Shown: positions 7,922 through 16,759, counted from the first letter of the stretch. The stretch is 64,000 nucleotides of DNA from Bacillota bacterium (GCA_023426125.1 JAFABI010000049.1:62001-126000); one strand, 5' to 3'. The notes: a model not told the origin generated them from the letters alone. Program-made: numbers and translations.

Positions 7922-9496
7922 CTACATCCCTCCCAAACCGGAAAATAGAAAGACAACGACAAAGCATACGATCAATGCCGTAAATAATAATCTGCCGATA
8001 AAACGCTTTGAAAATCCCGAGGAGAGCATCATCACGTTTTTAATATCCATCATGGGCCCAAATACCAGAAATCCCATAACCGCACCCATGGGGAATTGTC
8101 CGGCAAAGCTGCGCGCGATAACGGCATCGGAGGATGAACATAACGAGAGGACAAAGGCCATCACCATCATGATCAGGATGGACACTGCCAGCCCCGCCCC
8201 GCTTTGCGCGGCGGTGAATATTCCGGTCCCAAGGACCTGGAAGACCGATGCGATAAAGGTTCCTATCACCAAGTATTTTCCGACGCTGAAGAATTCCGCT
8301 TGCGAATGACGTATGAACAAGCCGGCTTTTCCCTTGAAATCCGTGATGGATTCTGCGTCCTCGTAGCAGCCGCAGCTACACATCAGCCTGTCAAGCGCTC
8401 CTCCGGACAATACGTGGCCTTTCGGCGGCCGGATTGCAAAGACAAGCCCGATAATAACCGCGGCGATGATCCCAAGGCACACGCGCCCGGTCACAATGGT
8501 CAGGTTGCCGCTGAATGCGTAATAAGTCGACAAAATGACCACCGGATTGATTACCGGCGTTGCCGTCATAAAGGTAATGGCCACGGGGAGCGGAATCCCC
8601 TTTCTCACCAGGCTCCTGAAGATGGGAATGGAAGCACAGTCGCAGACCGGAAGGCAGAAACCGCTTAGAATTGCCACAAGCATTCCCATGCCAATGGATT
8701 TAGGAAATCGGCGTTCAATGACGCTTTGAGGGATAAAGACCTGAATTGCGGAGGAAAGCAAAACACCGATCAGTAAGAACGGGACAGCCTGTAGAATGAT
8801 CCCTAAAAATACGTTGATGATGGTATTGACAGGGACCTGGAGTATCTCTAAAACCGGCTTTGCAATCAAGTGCAGAGTGACAATCAGGACGACCAGCAAA
8901 AAGAAAAAGTTGACAGGGTTCTCTTTTTTGCCGAAAAGCTGTTTATACAGATCGTTATACGCTTTTACTTCATAGGTATCAATGCCGGGATTTATTCCAT
9001 TCAACAGGCGCCGGACGTTTTTGAAAGTATTGGCCCAACGCGCATTGCGCACAACGGCGAAATCACTGTTTGCAATCTGTTCGGGCAAAGCGCCTCCCGT
9101 CCTGCCCAGCAGGTTCTCTATATTCGCCGCATCTGCAATATGGATCACCTTATGAAGCTTACACAGGTTGCGCAGCGAGGAATGCAAAAGCAAAGACTGC
9201 AGCCGGGAAAATGGGACGACGCCGTTCCACTCGATCCAGATTTCATCCGGCTCCCGGCTTTGTATGCAGCCGCTAATTTGCGAGGCTAATTCGGATGCCT
9301 GCTGCTCCAAAGTTTTTTTGGAAAACGTGATCGTCTCGCAGTTGTCATATCGGCTGTGAAACTCTTCTTCGCCTGCCTCAAACTGGATTACAAGCATCCT
9401 GATGTCGTGCCAGTCGTGCCTGTTCAGCAGATTGTTGAGAAATGTGGTTTTCCCGGCATCCAGAAAGCCGGTTACCACATAAATGGGTATTGCCAT
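7922..9496 (-). CDS. CobW-like GTPase fused to YcgR/DUF318 permease
   Basis: A 524-residue fusion. Residues 1 to ~190 form a CobW/COG0523 P-loop domain (Walker A GFLDAGKTT at ~9-17). Residues ~195-524 form a multi-spanning permease of the YcgR/DUF318 type, with the conserved CLPVCDCASIPI segment in the membrane region. The GCxCC metal-binding motif that CobW proteins carry after Walker A is missing; this stretch reads FEAGEEEFHSRYDNCE. The protein may couple GTP hydrolysis to metal or metallophore movement. The gene begins 1 bp after the stop of a complete CobW gene and ends 2 bp before the YcgQ-like start. Confidence 0.85.
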   Translation of the reverse strand: MAIPIYVVTGFLDAGKTTFLNNLLNRHDWHDIRMLVIQFEAGEEEFHSRYDNCETITFSKKTLEQQASELASQISGCIQSREPDEIWIEWNGVVPFSRLQSLLLHSSLRNLCKLHKVIHIADAANIENLLGRTGGALPEQIANSDFAVVRNARWANTFKNVRRLLNGINPGIDTYEVKAYNDLYKQLFGKKENPVNFFFLLVVLIVTLHLIAKPVLEILQVPVNTIINVFLGIILQAVPFLLIGVLLSSAIQVFIPQSVIERRFPKSIGMGMLVAILSGFCLPVCDCASIPIFRSLVRKGIPLPVAITFMTATPVINPVVILSTYYAFSGNLTIVTGRVCLGIIAAVIIGLVFAIRPPKGHVLSGGALDRLMCSCGCYEDAESITDFKGKAGLFIRHSQAEFFSVGKYLVIGTFIASVFQVLGTGIFTAAQSGAGLAVSILIMMVMAFVLSLCSSSDAVIARSFAGQFPMGAVMGFLVFGPMMDIKNVMMLSSGFSKRFIGRLLFTALIVCFVVVFLFSGLGGM

Positions 9497-9497
9497 C

Positions 9498-10484
9498 CTA
9501 TCCCTCCCCGCTGAAGAGGCCGACCAGCTCCTGCCGGTTTAGATCCCGGCCTATGATGCAAAGCGTATTGCCGCTGGCGGTACAGTTTGTGATCCGTATA
9601 TCTCCGGGGAGATATTGCAAATTTACATATCCGTCCGGGCTGCGGACGATGCCTTTCGCGCGGAGGATGGTTCCCTTTGCGCTCCGCTCCATATCCGATA
9701 CCCGCGCCTTCAAATCTTCTATGCTGAATACCCTCTTTGTCCGGATGGTGACGGTGTCGAAGGCTTCTTCCGCCGAATGTTTGTGCCCGCAATCGCCGTC
9801 ATGCTCATGACCGTGCTCACCCTGGCCGTGTGCGCCGCAGTGCCTGCATCCGCATCCATGCCCGTGACCGCAATGCTCCGTATGCTCGTGGCGGTCCTCC
9901 CGCGGATACAAAATTTCTGCGGCGCCCATTTGGTCCCAGGGCTTTGAAAGGATTGCCGAATGCGCATTCAGGCTTTTTATCAATTTGCAGGCGTCGTTTA
10001 TCTTATCGGGGAAATCCTCCGTACGGCTGAGCGCAAGGACATCGGCATTTTGAATCTGGTCCTCAAAGAATTCGCCGAAGTTATCAAGATACATTTTACA
10101 GCGTTTCACATCCACGACGGTAATTTTCGATTTGACTTTTGCCAATGGAAGAATGCGCGGGTCTGAGCAGGCTTTCATAACATCCGAGAGCTTGCCGACG
10201 CCGGAGGGTTCAATGATAATTTTATCCGGGCGGTAGCGCTCCAGGAGTTCTTTGAGGGCTTTTACAAAATCACCCGAAAGGCTGCAGCAAATGCAGCCGG
10301 AATTGATCTCCTTCACTTCAATGCCGCCGGATTTCAGCAGGGCGGCATCGACACTGATTTCACCGAAATCATTTTCAATGAGGACGACCTTTTCCTGCTT
10401 GAATGCCTCTTTCAGCAGCTTCTGGATCAACGTCGTTTTTCCTGCCCCCAGGAAGCCTGATATTACATATATTTCAGTTGCCAT
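9498..10484 (-). CDS. CobW/COG0523 GTPase metallochaperone with His-rich loop
   Basis: A 328-residue protein from the ATG at 10484, which has TTGAGG six bases upstream. The frame extends to a TTG at 10496, a poorer start. It has Walker A GFLGAGKTT, the CobW metal site GCICCSL near residue 63, a guanine-site SKPWD, and a C-terminal CobW domain. Between them, around residues 195-240, lies a long His/Cys/Gly-rich stretch (HEHTEHCGHGHGCGCRHCG) suited to binding zinc or a similar metal. It heads an operon with a GTPase-permease fusion and a YcgQ-like protein, so a metal-supply role is likely. Zinc is the best guess, cobalt or nickel possible. Confidence 0.88.
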   Translation of the reverse strand: MATEIYVISGFLGAGKTTLIQKLLKEAFKQEKVVLIENDFGEISVDAALLKSGGIEVKEINSGCICCSLSGDFVKALKELLERYRPDKIIIEPSGVGKLSDVMKACSDPRILPLAKVKSKITVVDVKRCKMYLDNFGEFFEDQIQNADVLALSRTEDFPDKINDACKLIKSLNAHSAILSKPWDQMGAAEILYPREDRHEHTEHCGHGHGCGCRHCGAHGQGEHGHEHDGDCGHKHSAEEAFDTVTIRTKRVFSIEDLKARVSDMERSAKGTILRAKGIVRSPDGYVNLQYLPGDIRITNCTASGNTLCIIGRDLNRQELVGLFSGEG

Positions 10485-10525
10485 GCGAAACCTCAAATCT
10501 TTATTTTGTGCATTATATGACGTGC

Positions 10526-10546
10526 AAATGCGTGTTATTCGCGTTT
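10526..10546 (-). promoter_or_regulatory. Possible operator upstream of the CobW operon
   Basis: AAATGCG-N7-CGCGTTT is a 7-7-7 inverted repeat with one mismatch, ~40 bp upstream of the CobW start. The geometry recalls Fur-family metal-regulator boxes, but the sequence is not a clear match to a Zur consensus. A TATAAT-like -10 on the minus strand lies close by, near 10511-10517. Confidence 0.3.
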
Positions 10547-10605
10547 ACCCATATTATAGAAGGACAACGCCAAGAAGTCAAGTGTTTTGCGTTTTATCAC
10601 AGATA

Positions 10606-10778
10606 GCATTCTGCGGACGCGGTGACTATTCAGGTACTGTCATTGCGAGCGAAACGAAGTGGAGCGCGGCAATCTAATAAATGTTATTTCAGTCAGAAGC
10701 AGAGATTGCCACTTCGCTTTGCTCCTTGCAATGACAACCGGGATACCTGAATAGTCACCGAACGCGCAATGCGCTCCC
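10606..10778. repeat. Long imperfect inverted repeat (MITE-like)
   Basis: The left arm (10606-10675) and right arm (10702-10778) pair almost throughout. They include GGTGACTATTCAGGTA against TACCTGAATAGTCACC, and the GTCATTGCGAGCGAAACGAA segment against its partner TTGCAATGAC. The centre is a short loop near 10676-10701. A GCAATGCGC REP-like core overlaps the right end. There is no coding capacity. A TCATTGCGAGCGAA...GCAATCT hairpin is a common dispersed element in bacterial genomes. It fills much of the 545 bp gap between the CobW operon and copA. Confidence 0.75.
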
Positions 10779-10784
10779 CTACAC
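10760..10784 (-). repeat. REP-like dispersed palindrome, copy 2
   Basis: GAACGCGCAATGCGCTCCCC followed by TACAC, the reverse orientation of the copy at 4589-4614. It abuts the long inverted repeat. Confidence 0.65.
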
Positions 10785-10896
10785 TTTTTCATACTTAGGC
10801 GCGGCCGTCCTGGGAAACTGTTTTCCGGCTGGCTAAGACTATTGTGAGCGCCCCTTGCATGACAAATTGTGAATTGAAGTTATTCCAAATGTATTA

Positions 10897-10923
10897 TTGA
10901 CAAATCCATTGCGGCATAATACA
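10897..10923 (+). promoter_or_regulatory. Possible copA promoter
   Basis: TTGACA (10897-10902) with a TAATAC -10 (10918-10923) at 15 bp spacing; a TATACT at 10931 is an alternative -10. The spacing is not ideal. A segment TAGGAATACTA follows at about 10944-10954 and recurs exactly in the leader of the SLH gene. Confidence 0.35.
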
Positions 10924-11041
10924 ATTGGATTATACTAAAACGATAGGAATACTATGTTTGGAACGGGGATTGTGTATTTCGCTGCAATATCCGGCTTTTT
11001 CATAAAGCGCAGGAATTCGGAAGTAAAGGGGTGTAAAGGGA

Positions 11042-13333
11042 ATGGTTGAAAGCGTTTCACTGAAGGTGTTCGGTATGACTTGCGCTTTGTGCTCGTCTAC
11101 CATTGAGTCAAGTCTTGAAAAGCTTGACGGCATTAAAAAGGTAAGAGTGAATTATGCAACTGAAAAAGCTCTTCTGGAGTATGAAAATACCAAAGTGCAG
11201 CTGGCGGAGATTAAAAAGGCCATCGGACAGCTTGGATTTATTGCCGAAGAAAATGCGGGCAGAAACGCCAATGCCTTGCAGGACCGAAGCGATATCGAAA
11301 GAAAAAGCATGCTGCGGCAGTTCGTCATCTCGGCCGTTTTAAGCTCGCCGCTGATTCTGGCAATGATATTGGGCGGCCTGGGCTTTTGCCATGATTATTT
11401 TGATCCCGCCAGTCAAACAAAATGGGGCGTTTTTCTCAATTACATACGTTTTAAAACAAACGTCCTGCATGACTGGCGTCTTCAGCTTGCCGTGGCTACT
11501 CCCGTCCAGTTCGTCCTGGGCTTTCGGTTCTATAAGAATTCCTTTTATGCATTGCGGGCGAAAAGAGCGACCATGGATTTACTTGTAGTCATCGGGACAA
11601 CGGTTGCATACTTTTACAGCGTCTATATCTCGCTTTTTGAAAAAGCGTCCATTTACTTCGGTATGAAAAACATCTACTTTGAAGCTTCTTCCGTTATCAT
11701 TACGCTGGTGCTGCTGGGGAAATACCTGGAGACAGCCGCAAAAGGCAGAACTTCAAAAGCGATCCAAATGTTGATCCGGCTTCAGCCGAAAACTGCCAGG
11801 GTTGTAAGGGATGGCGCTGAAAGCGATTTGCCTGTTGAGGAGGTGATTCCCGGCGATATCCTTGTTGTGAGGCCGGGGGAGAAAATACCTGTTGACGGTA
11901 TTCTGCTGGAAGGTTATTCGGCGGTTGACGAATCCATGCTTACAGGCGAAAGCGTCCCAGTGGACAAAAAGGAAGGAGATCAGGTGACCGGAGCTTCCCT
12001 GAACAAATTCGGAACTTTTAAATACAGGGCCACAAAGGTCGGGAATGAAACTGTTCTTTCCCATATCATAAAAATGGTAGAAGAGGCGCAGGATGGGAAA
12101 ACGCCGATACAAAAGCTTGCGGACAGGGTATGCGGCTTCTTTGTCCCATTCGTCTTGCTGACTGCAGCAGGGACATTCCTGTATTGGTACTTTGTCATCT
12201 ACGGCCACCTATTTTACTTCATTGACAGGCCGCTTATCTATGCCGTTTCCGTCCTTGTGGTTTCCTGCCCTTGCGCCCTGGGGCTTGCAACTCCCACGGC
12301 GATCATGGTGGGTATGGGCAAAGGCGCACAAAAGGGTATTTTGATTAAAAACGGCGAAGTACTGGAAGCCGCATGCAAAATCGACACGGTGGTGCTGGAC
12401 AAGACGGGCACCATCACCGCCGGGAAGCCGGAAGTCACAGACATTGTCTTATTCCATGGCGCAGCCGGAAGGTATGACGAAGATGAGGTTTTAAAGCTGA
12501 CCGCTATTGCCGAAAAGAAATCCGAGCATCCATTGGGGGTTGCGATATATCAAAAATACAAGGAAAAAACAGCGCATGAAACGGAGGATGCTGAAACCTT
12601 CGAGGCCATTCCAGGGAAAGGCATACGTGCTGTAGTCGGTGGGAAGGAAATACTGGCCGGCACACAAAAGCTGATGGAGGAAAACCGTATTGATTTGGGC
12701 GCGTCGGAAAAGGTGCTATTTTCCCTTTATGACGAAGGTAAAACAGTCGTTTTGGTAGCGGTAGACGGTGTTTTGACAGCAGCGGTGGCACTTGCGGACA
12801 GAATAAAGGAGAATTCTTTTGAGACAGTTTCCATCCTTGAAAAAATGGGCATCCGGGTCTATATGCTTACAGGGGACAACAGAAAAGCCGCTCGTTATGT
12901 TGCCGATAAGGTGGGGATCAAAAATGTGATCGCCGAGGTGCTGCCTGAAAACAAAACAGAAGAGATACAAAAACTCAAAAAACAGGGGAAAATTGTAGCC
13001 ATGGTAGGAGACGGCATCAATGATGCTCCAGCCCTGGCAACGGCGGATATTGGGTTTGCCATTGGGACAGGTACGGATGTTGCTGTGGAAACAGGGGACA
13101 TCGTTCTTTTAAAAGGGGACCTGATGGCAGTCCCAACGGCAATAAAACTGTCAAAAAGAACAATGAGAAAAATTAAACAAAACCTGTTCTGGGCATTTAT
13201 TTATAATGTAATCGGCATACCCTTTGCCGCATCAGGACACTTGAATCCGGTGATAGCCGCCGCGGCAATGGCCTTTAGCTCCGTATCCGTTTTGCTCAAT
13301 TCCCTGAGTCTCAAAAGATTCGACGGAGCGTAA
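11042..13333 (+). CDS. copA: Copper-exporting P1B-type ATPase
   Basis: A 763-residue membrane ATPase. It has one N-terminal heavy-metal-associated domain with GMTCALC (Cys14, Cys17), eight expected membrane spans, the ion-site CPC in SCPCALG near residue 407, the phosphorylation motif DKTGT near 453, a TGD actuator loop, MVGDGIND and C-terminal membrane motifs YN and MAFSSVSVLLNS. CPC plus the YN and MxxSS motifs are those of Cu(I)-specific P1B-1 pumps. RBS-like GGGGTGTAAAGGGA precedes the ATG. The SLH and cupredoxin-containing genes downstream fit a copper-handling region. No CsoR, CopY or CopZ gene is beside it. Confidence 0.93.
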   Translation: MVESVSLKVFGMTCALCSSTIESSLEKLDGIKKVRVNYATEKALLEYENTKVQLAEIKKAIGQLGFIAEENAGRNANALQDRSDIERKSMLRQFVISAVLSSPLILAMILGGLGFCHDYFDPASQTKWGVFLNYIRFKTNVLHDWRLQLAVATPVQFVLGFRFYKNSFYALRAKRATMDLLVVIGTTVAYFYSVYISLFEKASIYFGMKNIYFEASSVIITLVLLGKYLETAAKGRTSKAIQMLIRLQPKTARVVRDGAESDLPVEEVIPGDILVVRPGEKIPVDGILLEGYSAVDESMLTGESVPVDKKEGDQVTGASLNKFGTFKYRATKVGNETVLSHIIKMVEEAQDGKTPIQKLADRVCGFFVPFVLLTAAGTFLYWYFVIYGHLFYFIDRPLIYAVSVLVVSCPCALGLATPTAIMVGMGKGAQKGILIKNGEVLEAACKIDTVVLDKTGTITAGKPEVTDIVLFHGAAGRYDEDEVLKLTAIAEKKSEHPLGVAIYQKYKEKTAHETEDAETFEAIPGKGIRAVVGGKEILAGTQKLMEENRIDLGASEKVLFSLYDEGKTVVLVAVDGVLTAAVALADRIKENSFETVSILEKMGIRVYMLTGDNRKAARYVADKVGIKNVIAEVLPENKTEEIQKLKKQGKIVAMVGDGINDAPALATADIGFAIGTGTDVAVETGDIVLLKGDLMAVPTAIKLSKRTMRKIKQNLFWAFIYNVIGIPFAASGHLNPVIAAAAMAFSSVSVLLNSLSLKRFDGA

Positions 13334-13381
13334 GCGGGTGAGCGTTTACGATGCAGAGCTGCATATTTTTCAAATGCATCG

Positions 13382-13410
13382 TTGACAGTTTTTTCAATTT
13401 ATAGTATAAT
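13382..13410 (+). promoter_or_regulatory. Promoter of the SLH gene leader
   Basis: TTGACA (13382-13387), a 17 bp spacer and TATAAT (13405-13410): a perfect sigma-A consensus. Transcription should start near 13417, giving a ~195-base leader. Confidence 0.8.
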
Positions 13411-13416
13411 TAAAAA

Positions 13417-13559
13417 ACATATAATTCAAGTAGGAATACTAGGGTTATGGAAAGCGGGAGAGGGAATTAAACTGCAAGCATTCCTTGAACCCGATATGGC
13501 TGACTGGAAAACCGGAGGCAAAGCTTTGTCTTAAGAAGAGAGAATAGCTTTGCTTTTTT
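13417..13559 (+). promoter_or_regulatory. Structured leader with attenuator, unidentified class
   Basis: The leader holds TAGGAATACTAGGGTTATGG, then complementary blocks GGAAT/ATTCC and GGGTT/AACCC spanning 13441-13492, a CTGG/CCGG hairpin near 13503-13517, and a strong intrinsic terminator at 13518-13559, ahead of the RBS. A leader that can end in a terminator points to attenuation or a riboswitch. It does not match the cobalamin, c-di-GMP, purine, SAM, TPP or glycine consensus as I know them. Confidence 0.5.
13518..13559 (+). terminator. Leader terminator before the SLH gene
   Basis: GCAAAGCT (13518-13525) and AGCTTTGC (13546-13553) form an 8 bp perfect stem followed by six Ts. Confidence 0.85.
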
Positions 13560-13612
13560 ATATCCCGGTAGATACCTGAACCTTTCGATAATTTATACAG
13601 GAGGTTGTCATT

Positions 13613-14653
13613 ATGAAAGAAAAGAAAAAGATTCTACTAAGCATGCTTCTGGCGGTAAGCATGTTGGCATCCCTTACGGTAACCGCTTTTGCAGCGGATG
13701 AAGAACATCCTGGAGATTGCCACGGGCACTGGGCTGAAAAACAGATCGCCGAAGGGTATGGCAGCGGCCTGGTTAAGGGGCATGAGGATGGAACTTTCAG
13801 ACCGGATAACACGATTATCCGCGCTGAGTTCGCAGCCCTTGTCAACAGGGCTTTCGGCTTCACAGAAAAGGGGGATGTTGATTTTTCGGATGTACCGTCG
13901 GGCGCATGGTATGAACAAGACATACAGAAAGCGGTAGCTGCAGGATATATAACCGCCGCGGAAAATGGTGCGGTGGGACCCGGCGAGCCGGTGACCCGGG
14001 TGGAGGCGGCAAAGATATTGTCTGTATTGCTGCAGTGGGATACGGCCGGCAGCAGCAATACACAGGCCATTGAGCAATTCAAGGACGCCGTCTACATACC
14101 TGAAGGGGGGGCAGGCGCGTTAAATGCAGCCGTTGCCCGCAAATATTTCCAGGGCTCTTCCGATGGTTACATCCAGCCTCTCAATTACCTTACCCGTGCA
14201 GAAGCCGTCACCGTTTTATATAAAGCTAAGGGCGGCCTGATCGATGAAGAATCCATACCTGTAACGGCAGCCGAGCGGGAATATAAGGGGATTATCATAG
14301 ACAAGCATTGTTTTGCCTTCGGGGAGCCGGATAAGGACACGAAAGCCTGCTTGCTCATGCCGTCCTGCGAAGCAAGCGGGTACGGGATCGCCTTTAAAAA
14401 GGACGGCATATGGCAATTTTATCAATTTGATGAAGAAGGCCGCAAATTGGCGAAGGATATCCTGTTAAAAACAGAAAAGAATAGCAATATAACCATCCTT
14501 GTCAGAGGTGTGGCAGAAGGGGAGATAATCAAAGTATTGTCAATCCTGGAGGATGACGCAGAGAACTCAGCGGAAACGCCGGAAGCGGAGAAAGCACATT
14601 TATCCACAGGATTTCCTCATCATGCTGCCGGGGAAGATGATGGGGAAAAATGA
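13613..14653 (+). CDS. S-layer-homology protein with C-terminal DKHC domain
   Basis: A 346-residue exported protein with AGGAGG before the ATG. Residues 1-25 are a signal peptide ending AFAA. Three SLH repeats follow at about 32-80, 85-135 and 145-200 (VKGHEDGTFRPDNTIIRAEF is the first signature), so it should anchor to the cell wall. The C-terminal ~90 residues (about 215-305) hold IDKHCF, a second and third Cys (ACLLMPSCEASGYGIA) and a KFY-like aromatic segment. The same domain ends the next protein, with conserved Cys and His. The pairing with a CopA pump and a cupredoxin protein suggests extracytoplasmic copper or heavy-metal binding. Confidence 0.85.
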   Translation: MKEKKKILLSMLLAVSMLASLTVTAFAADEEHPGDCHGHWAEKQIAEGYGSGLVKGHEDGTFRPDNTIIRAEFAALVNRAFGFTEKGDVDFSDVPSGAWYEQDIQKAVAAGYITAAENGAVGPGEPVTRVEAAKILSVLLQWDTAGSSNTQAIEQFKDAVYIPEGGAGALNAAVARKYFQGSSDGYIQPLNYLTRAEAVTVLYKAKGGLIDEESIPVTAAEREYKGIIIDKHCFAFGEPDKDTKACLLMPSCEASGYGIAFKKDGIWQFYQFDEEGRKLAKDILLKTEKNSNITILVRGVAEGEIIKVLSILEDDAENSAETPEAEKAHLSTGFPHHAAGEDDGEK

Positions 14654-14741
14654 CCTGCTTTCGCCGGACTTTAATCGAAGATGAAGTCCGGCCCTGGTAT
14701 ACCGGACGAAGAAACAAAATAGTATTTGGGTGGGGGAAATT

Positions 14742-16562
14742 ATGATAAGGAATACAGCCGACGCCACAGGAACAGAGCATAATGGCTCTCAACAAAAATC
14801 GAATTTGGGATGGACAAAGGTCAAAAAAATTTTTCTTGGGGGGATTATCCTCCTTGCATTGTATTTTATCCTGGAGAATTTATTTCACTTGGGCGTGCTG
14901 CAATTTCTCAAAGATCTTTTTATGCTGAAATATTTCCCCCGGCTGGGCAAGGATGCCGGCTATGGCTTGTTGCTCATCGTGGGCTTCCTGACATCTTTTC
15001 ACTGCGCAGGCATGTGCGGCGGCATCGCAATTTCCCAGACCATACCGGGCCAGGAGACTTCAAGCCGGAAAAGCAGACCGCGGGCATGGATTGTTCCTTC
15101 CATCCTGTATAACTCAGGAAGGGTTATTGCCTATACCGCTGTTGGAGGGATTGCAGGCGGACTGGGCCAGGCAATCAGCTTTACCGGTATCTGGAAAGGT
15201 ATCGTCCCCATCTTCGGGGGAGTTTTTATGGTCATCATGGGGATCAACCTGCTGGGAATTTTCCCTGCGCTGCGGAGATTGAACCTCCGGATGCCTTATT
15301 TTGCCGCAAAGAAAATTCAAAGAAAAAACAATTACGGGCCATTTTATATAGGACTGCTGAGCGGGCTGATGCCCTGCGGACCTTTGCAGATTGTCCAGCT
15401 GTACGCGTTAGGTACGGGAAGCGTGGTCTTTGGCGCTCTTTCCATGTTTGTATTTTCTCTTGGAACGGTGCCCTTGCTGTTTTCCTTTGGTATGCTTAAT
15501 TCGGCGATCAACAAGAAATATACCGGAAGGATTTTAAAAGCAAGCGCCGCGTTTGTGATTATTCTGGGCTTTGTCATGCTGGGAAGAGGATTGTCGCTTT
15601 CGGGAATCCTGCTTCCCCTGCCGTCCTATCAAGTGACTGGGGATACCAGTATTGCCCGTATTGAAGGAAATGTACAGACCGTCGTCACCTCCGTCGGATC
15701 CGGCAGCTATCCGCCGATTGTGGTCAGGAAGGGAATCCCGGTCCGGTGGATCATCAAGGCTGCTGCCGGAAATCTCAACGAATGCAACAATGCCATAACT
15801 CTTCCAAAATTTAAAATCGATAAAAAGCTGGTGGAAGGAGAAAATGAAATTGAATTTATTCCCCTGGAGGCAGGAGAATTTGTCTATACCTGCTGGATGG
15901 GGATGATCAAAAGCACGATTACTGTCGTAGAGGATCCGAAAAACCTGCAAGATCCGCCGGAGGCTGCTGGCGGTGGGATGAAAACAGTCGTACAGGCGCA
16001 GCGGGATCCGATGAAAGAAACGACTCTGCCGGAGCAGGAGGATATGGCAGCGCCATTGAAAATGCAATGCACCCCTCAGCCGCCTTCTCAAAATCCGGCT
16101 TCCGCTGCTGCAAAGGTGAAGACTGCGACTCCCGAACCCGCGCAAAATACCCGGACATCCCAATCTGCGGCTCCTGCAGCCGATGCTCCGCCGAAACAAG
16201 AGAGCGCGGCAGATGCAAAGCCGGCCCGGGATCCGCAGTCTACCCAAGCAGAAATTACAACATTTACGGGTTTTTTAACCGATAAGCACTGCATTGGACT
16301 TGTAAGCCCTGAAAAAGAGACCAGGGCATGCCTGACCATGGAGGAATGCGAGGCAAGCGGATATGGGATTGCGGTGAAGCAGGAGGAGGGCGGTTATAAA
16401 TTTTATCGCTTTGATGAAACCGGCCATAAGCTGGCAAAGGAGCTTCTCGGCAAGGCAACGCGGAATACGGATTTCGCCGTTACGGTGACAGGAACACCGG
16501 AAGGGGATTCAATCAAAGTTACCGCTCTTCTGGAGAAAAATTCAACGCCGCCGCAGCAATAA
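14742..16562 (+). CDS. TauE/UreH-like membrane protein with cupredoxin and DKHC domains
   Basis: A 606-residue protein from the ATG at 14742, with GGGGGAAATT before it; the GTG at 14730 is less likely. An N-terminal membrane segment leads to a TauE/SafE-type (UreH-like, DsbD-fold) transporter domain with HCAGMCGG and GLMPCGPLQ motifs, which supply Cys pairs in the membrane. A cupredoxin-like domain (~295-385) carries ECNN and YTCWMGM, copper-ligand-like Cys/Met. A Pro/Ala-rich linker (~390-500) precedes a C-terminal DKHC domain homologous to that of the preceding SLH protein. The protein probably works with CopA in copper export or periplasm-side delivery. Confidence 0.86.
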   Translation: MIRNTADATGTEHNGSQQKSNLGWTKVKKIFLGGIILLALYFILENLFHLGVLQFLKDLFMLKYFPRLGKDAGYGLLLIVGFLTSFHCAGMCGGIAISQTIPGQETSSRKSRPRAWIVPSILYNSGRVIAYTAVGGIAGGLGQAISFTGIWKGIVPIFGGVFMVIMGINLLGIFPALRRLNLRMPYFAAKKIQRKNNYGPFYIGLLSGLMPCGPLQIVQLYALGTGSVVFGALSMFVFSLGTVPLLFSFGMLNSAINKKYTGRILKASAAFVIILGFVMLGRGLSLSGILLPLPSYQVTGDTSIARIEGNVQTVVTSVGSGSYPPIVVRKGIPVRWIIKAAAGNLNECNNAITLPKFKIDKKLVEGENEIEFIPLEAGEFVYTCWMGMIKSTITVVEDPKNLQDPPEAAGGGMKTVVQAQRDPMKETTLPEQEDMAAPLKMQCTPQPPSQNPASAAAKVKTATPEPAQNTRTSQSAAPAADAPPKQESAADAKPARDPQSTQAEITTFTGFLTDKHCIGLVSPEKETRACLTMEECEASGYGIAVKQEEGGYKFYRFDETGHKLAKELLGKATRNTDFAVTVTGTPEGDSIKVTALLEKNSTPPQQ

Positions 16563-16644
16563 GTTCTCTAAAATAAAGGTGCTGCTGCAAATCATGCTGC
16601 AACAGATAGTAAAATCATCTACCCTTTTTATTAAAATCACTCCC

Positions 16645-16674
16645 TTAACTTTTATTCGAGCTTTCATTTATAAT
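16645..16674 (+). promoter_or_regulatory. Probable promoter of the Lpl-type operon
   Basis: TTAACT (16645-16650), an 18 bp spacer and TATAAT (16669-16674), ~85 bp before the solute-binding protein start. Confidence 0.45.
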
Positions 16675-16759
16675 TAGAGTATGCAAATGCTGAAGGAATT
16701 CCCGAGGGTACCCGGAATTAAGCCTTAAGACATGCAAAAAAAATGAGGGAGTGAAATAA

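Noticed and set aside
13430..13520. Cyclic-di-GMP or other known riboswitch
   Set aside because: GCAAAGC and GGAGG recall GEMM elements, but the rest of the consensus is missing.
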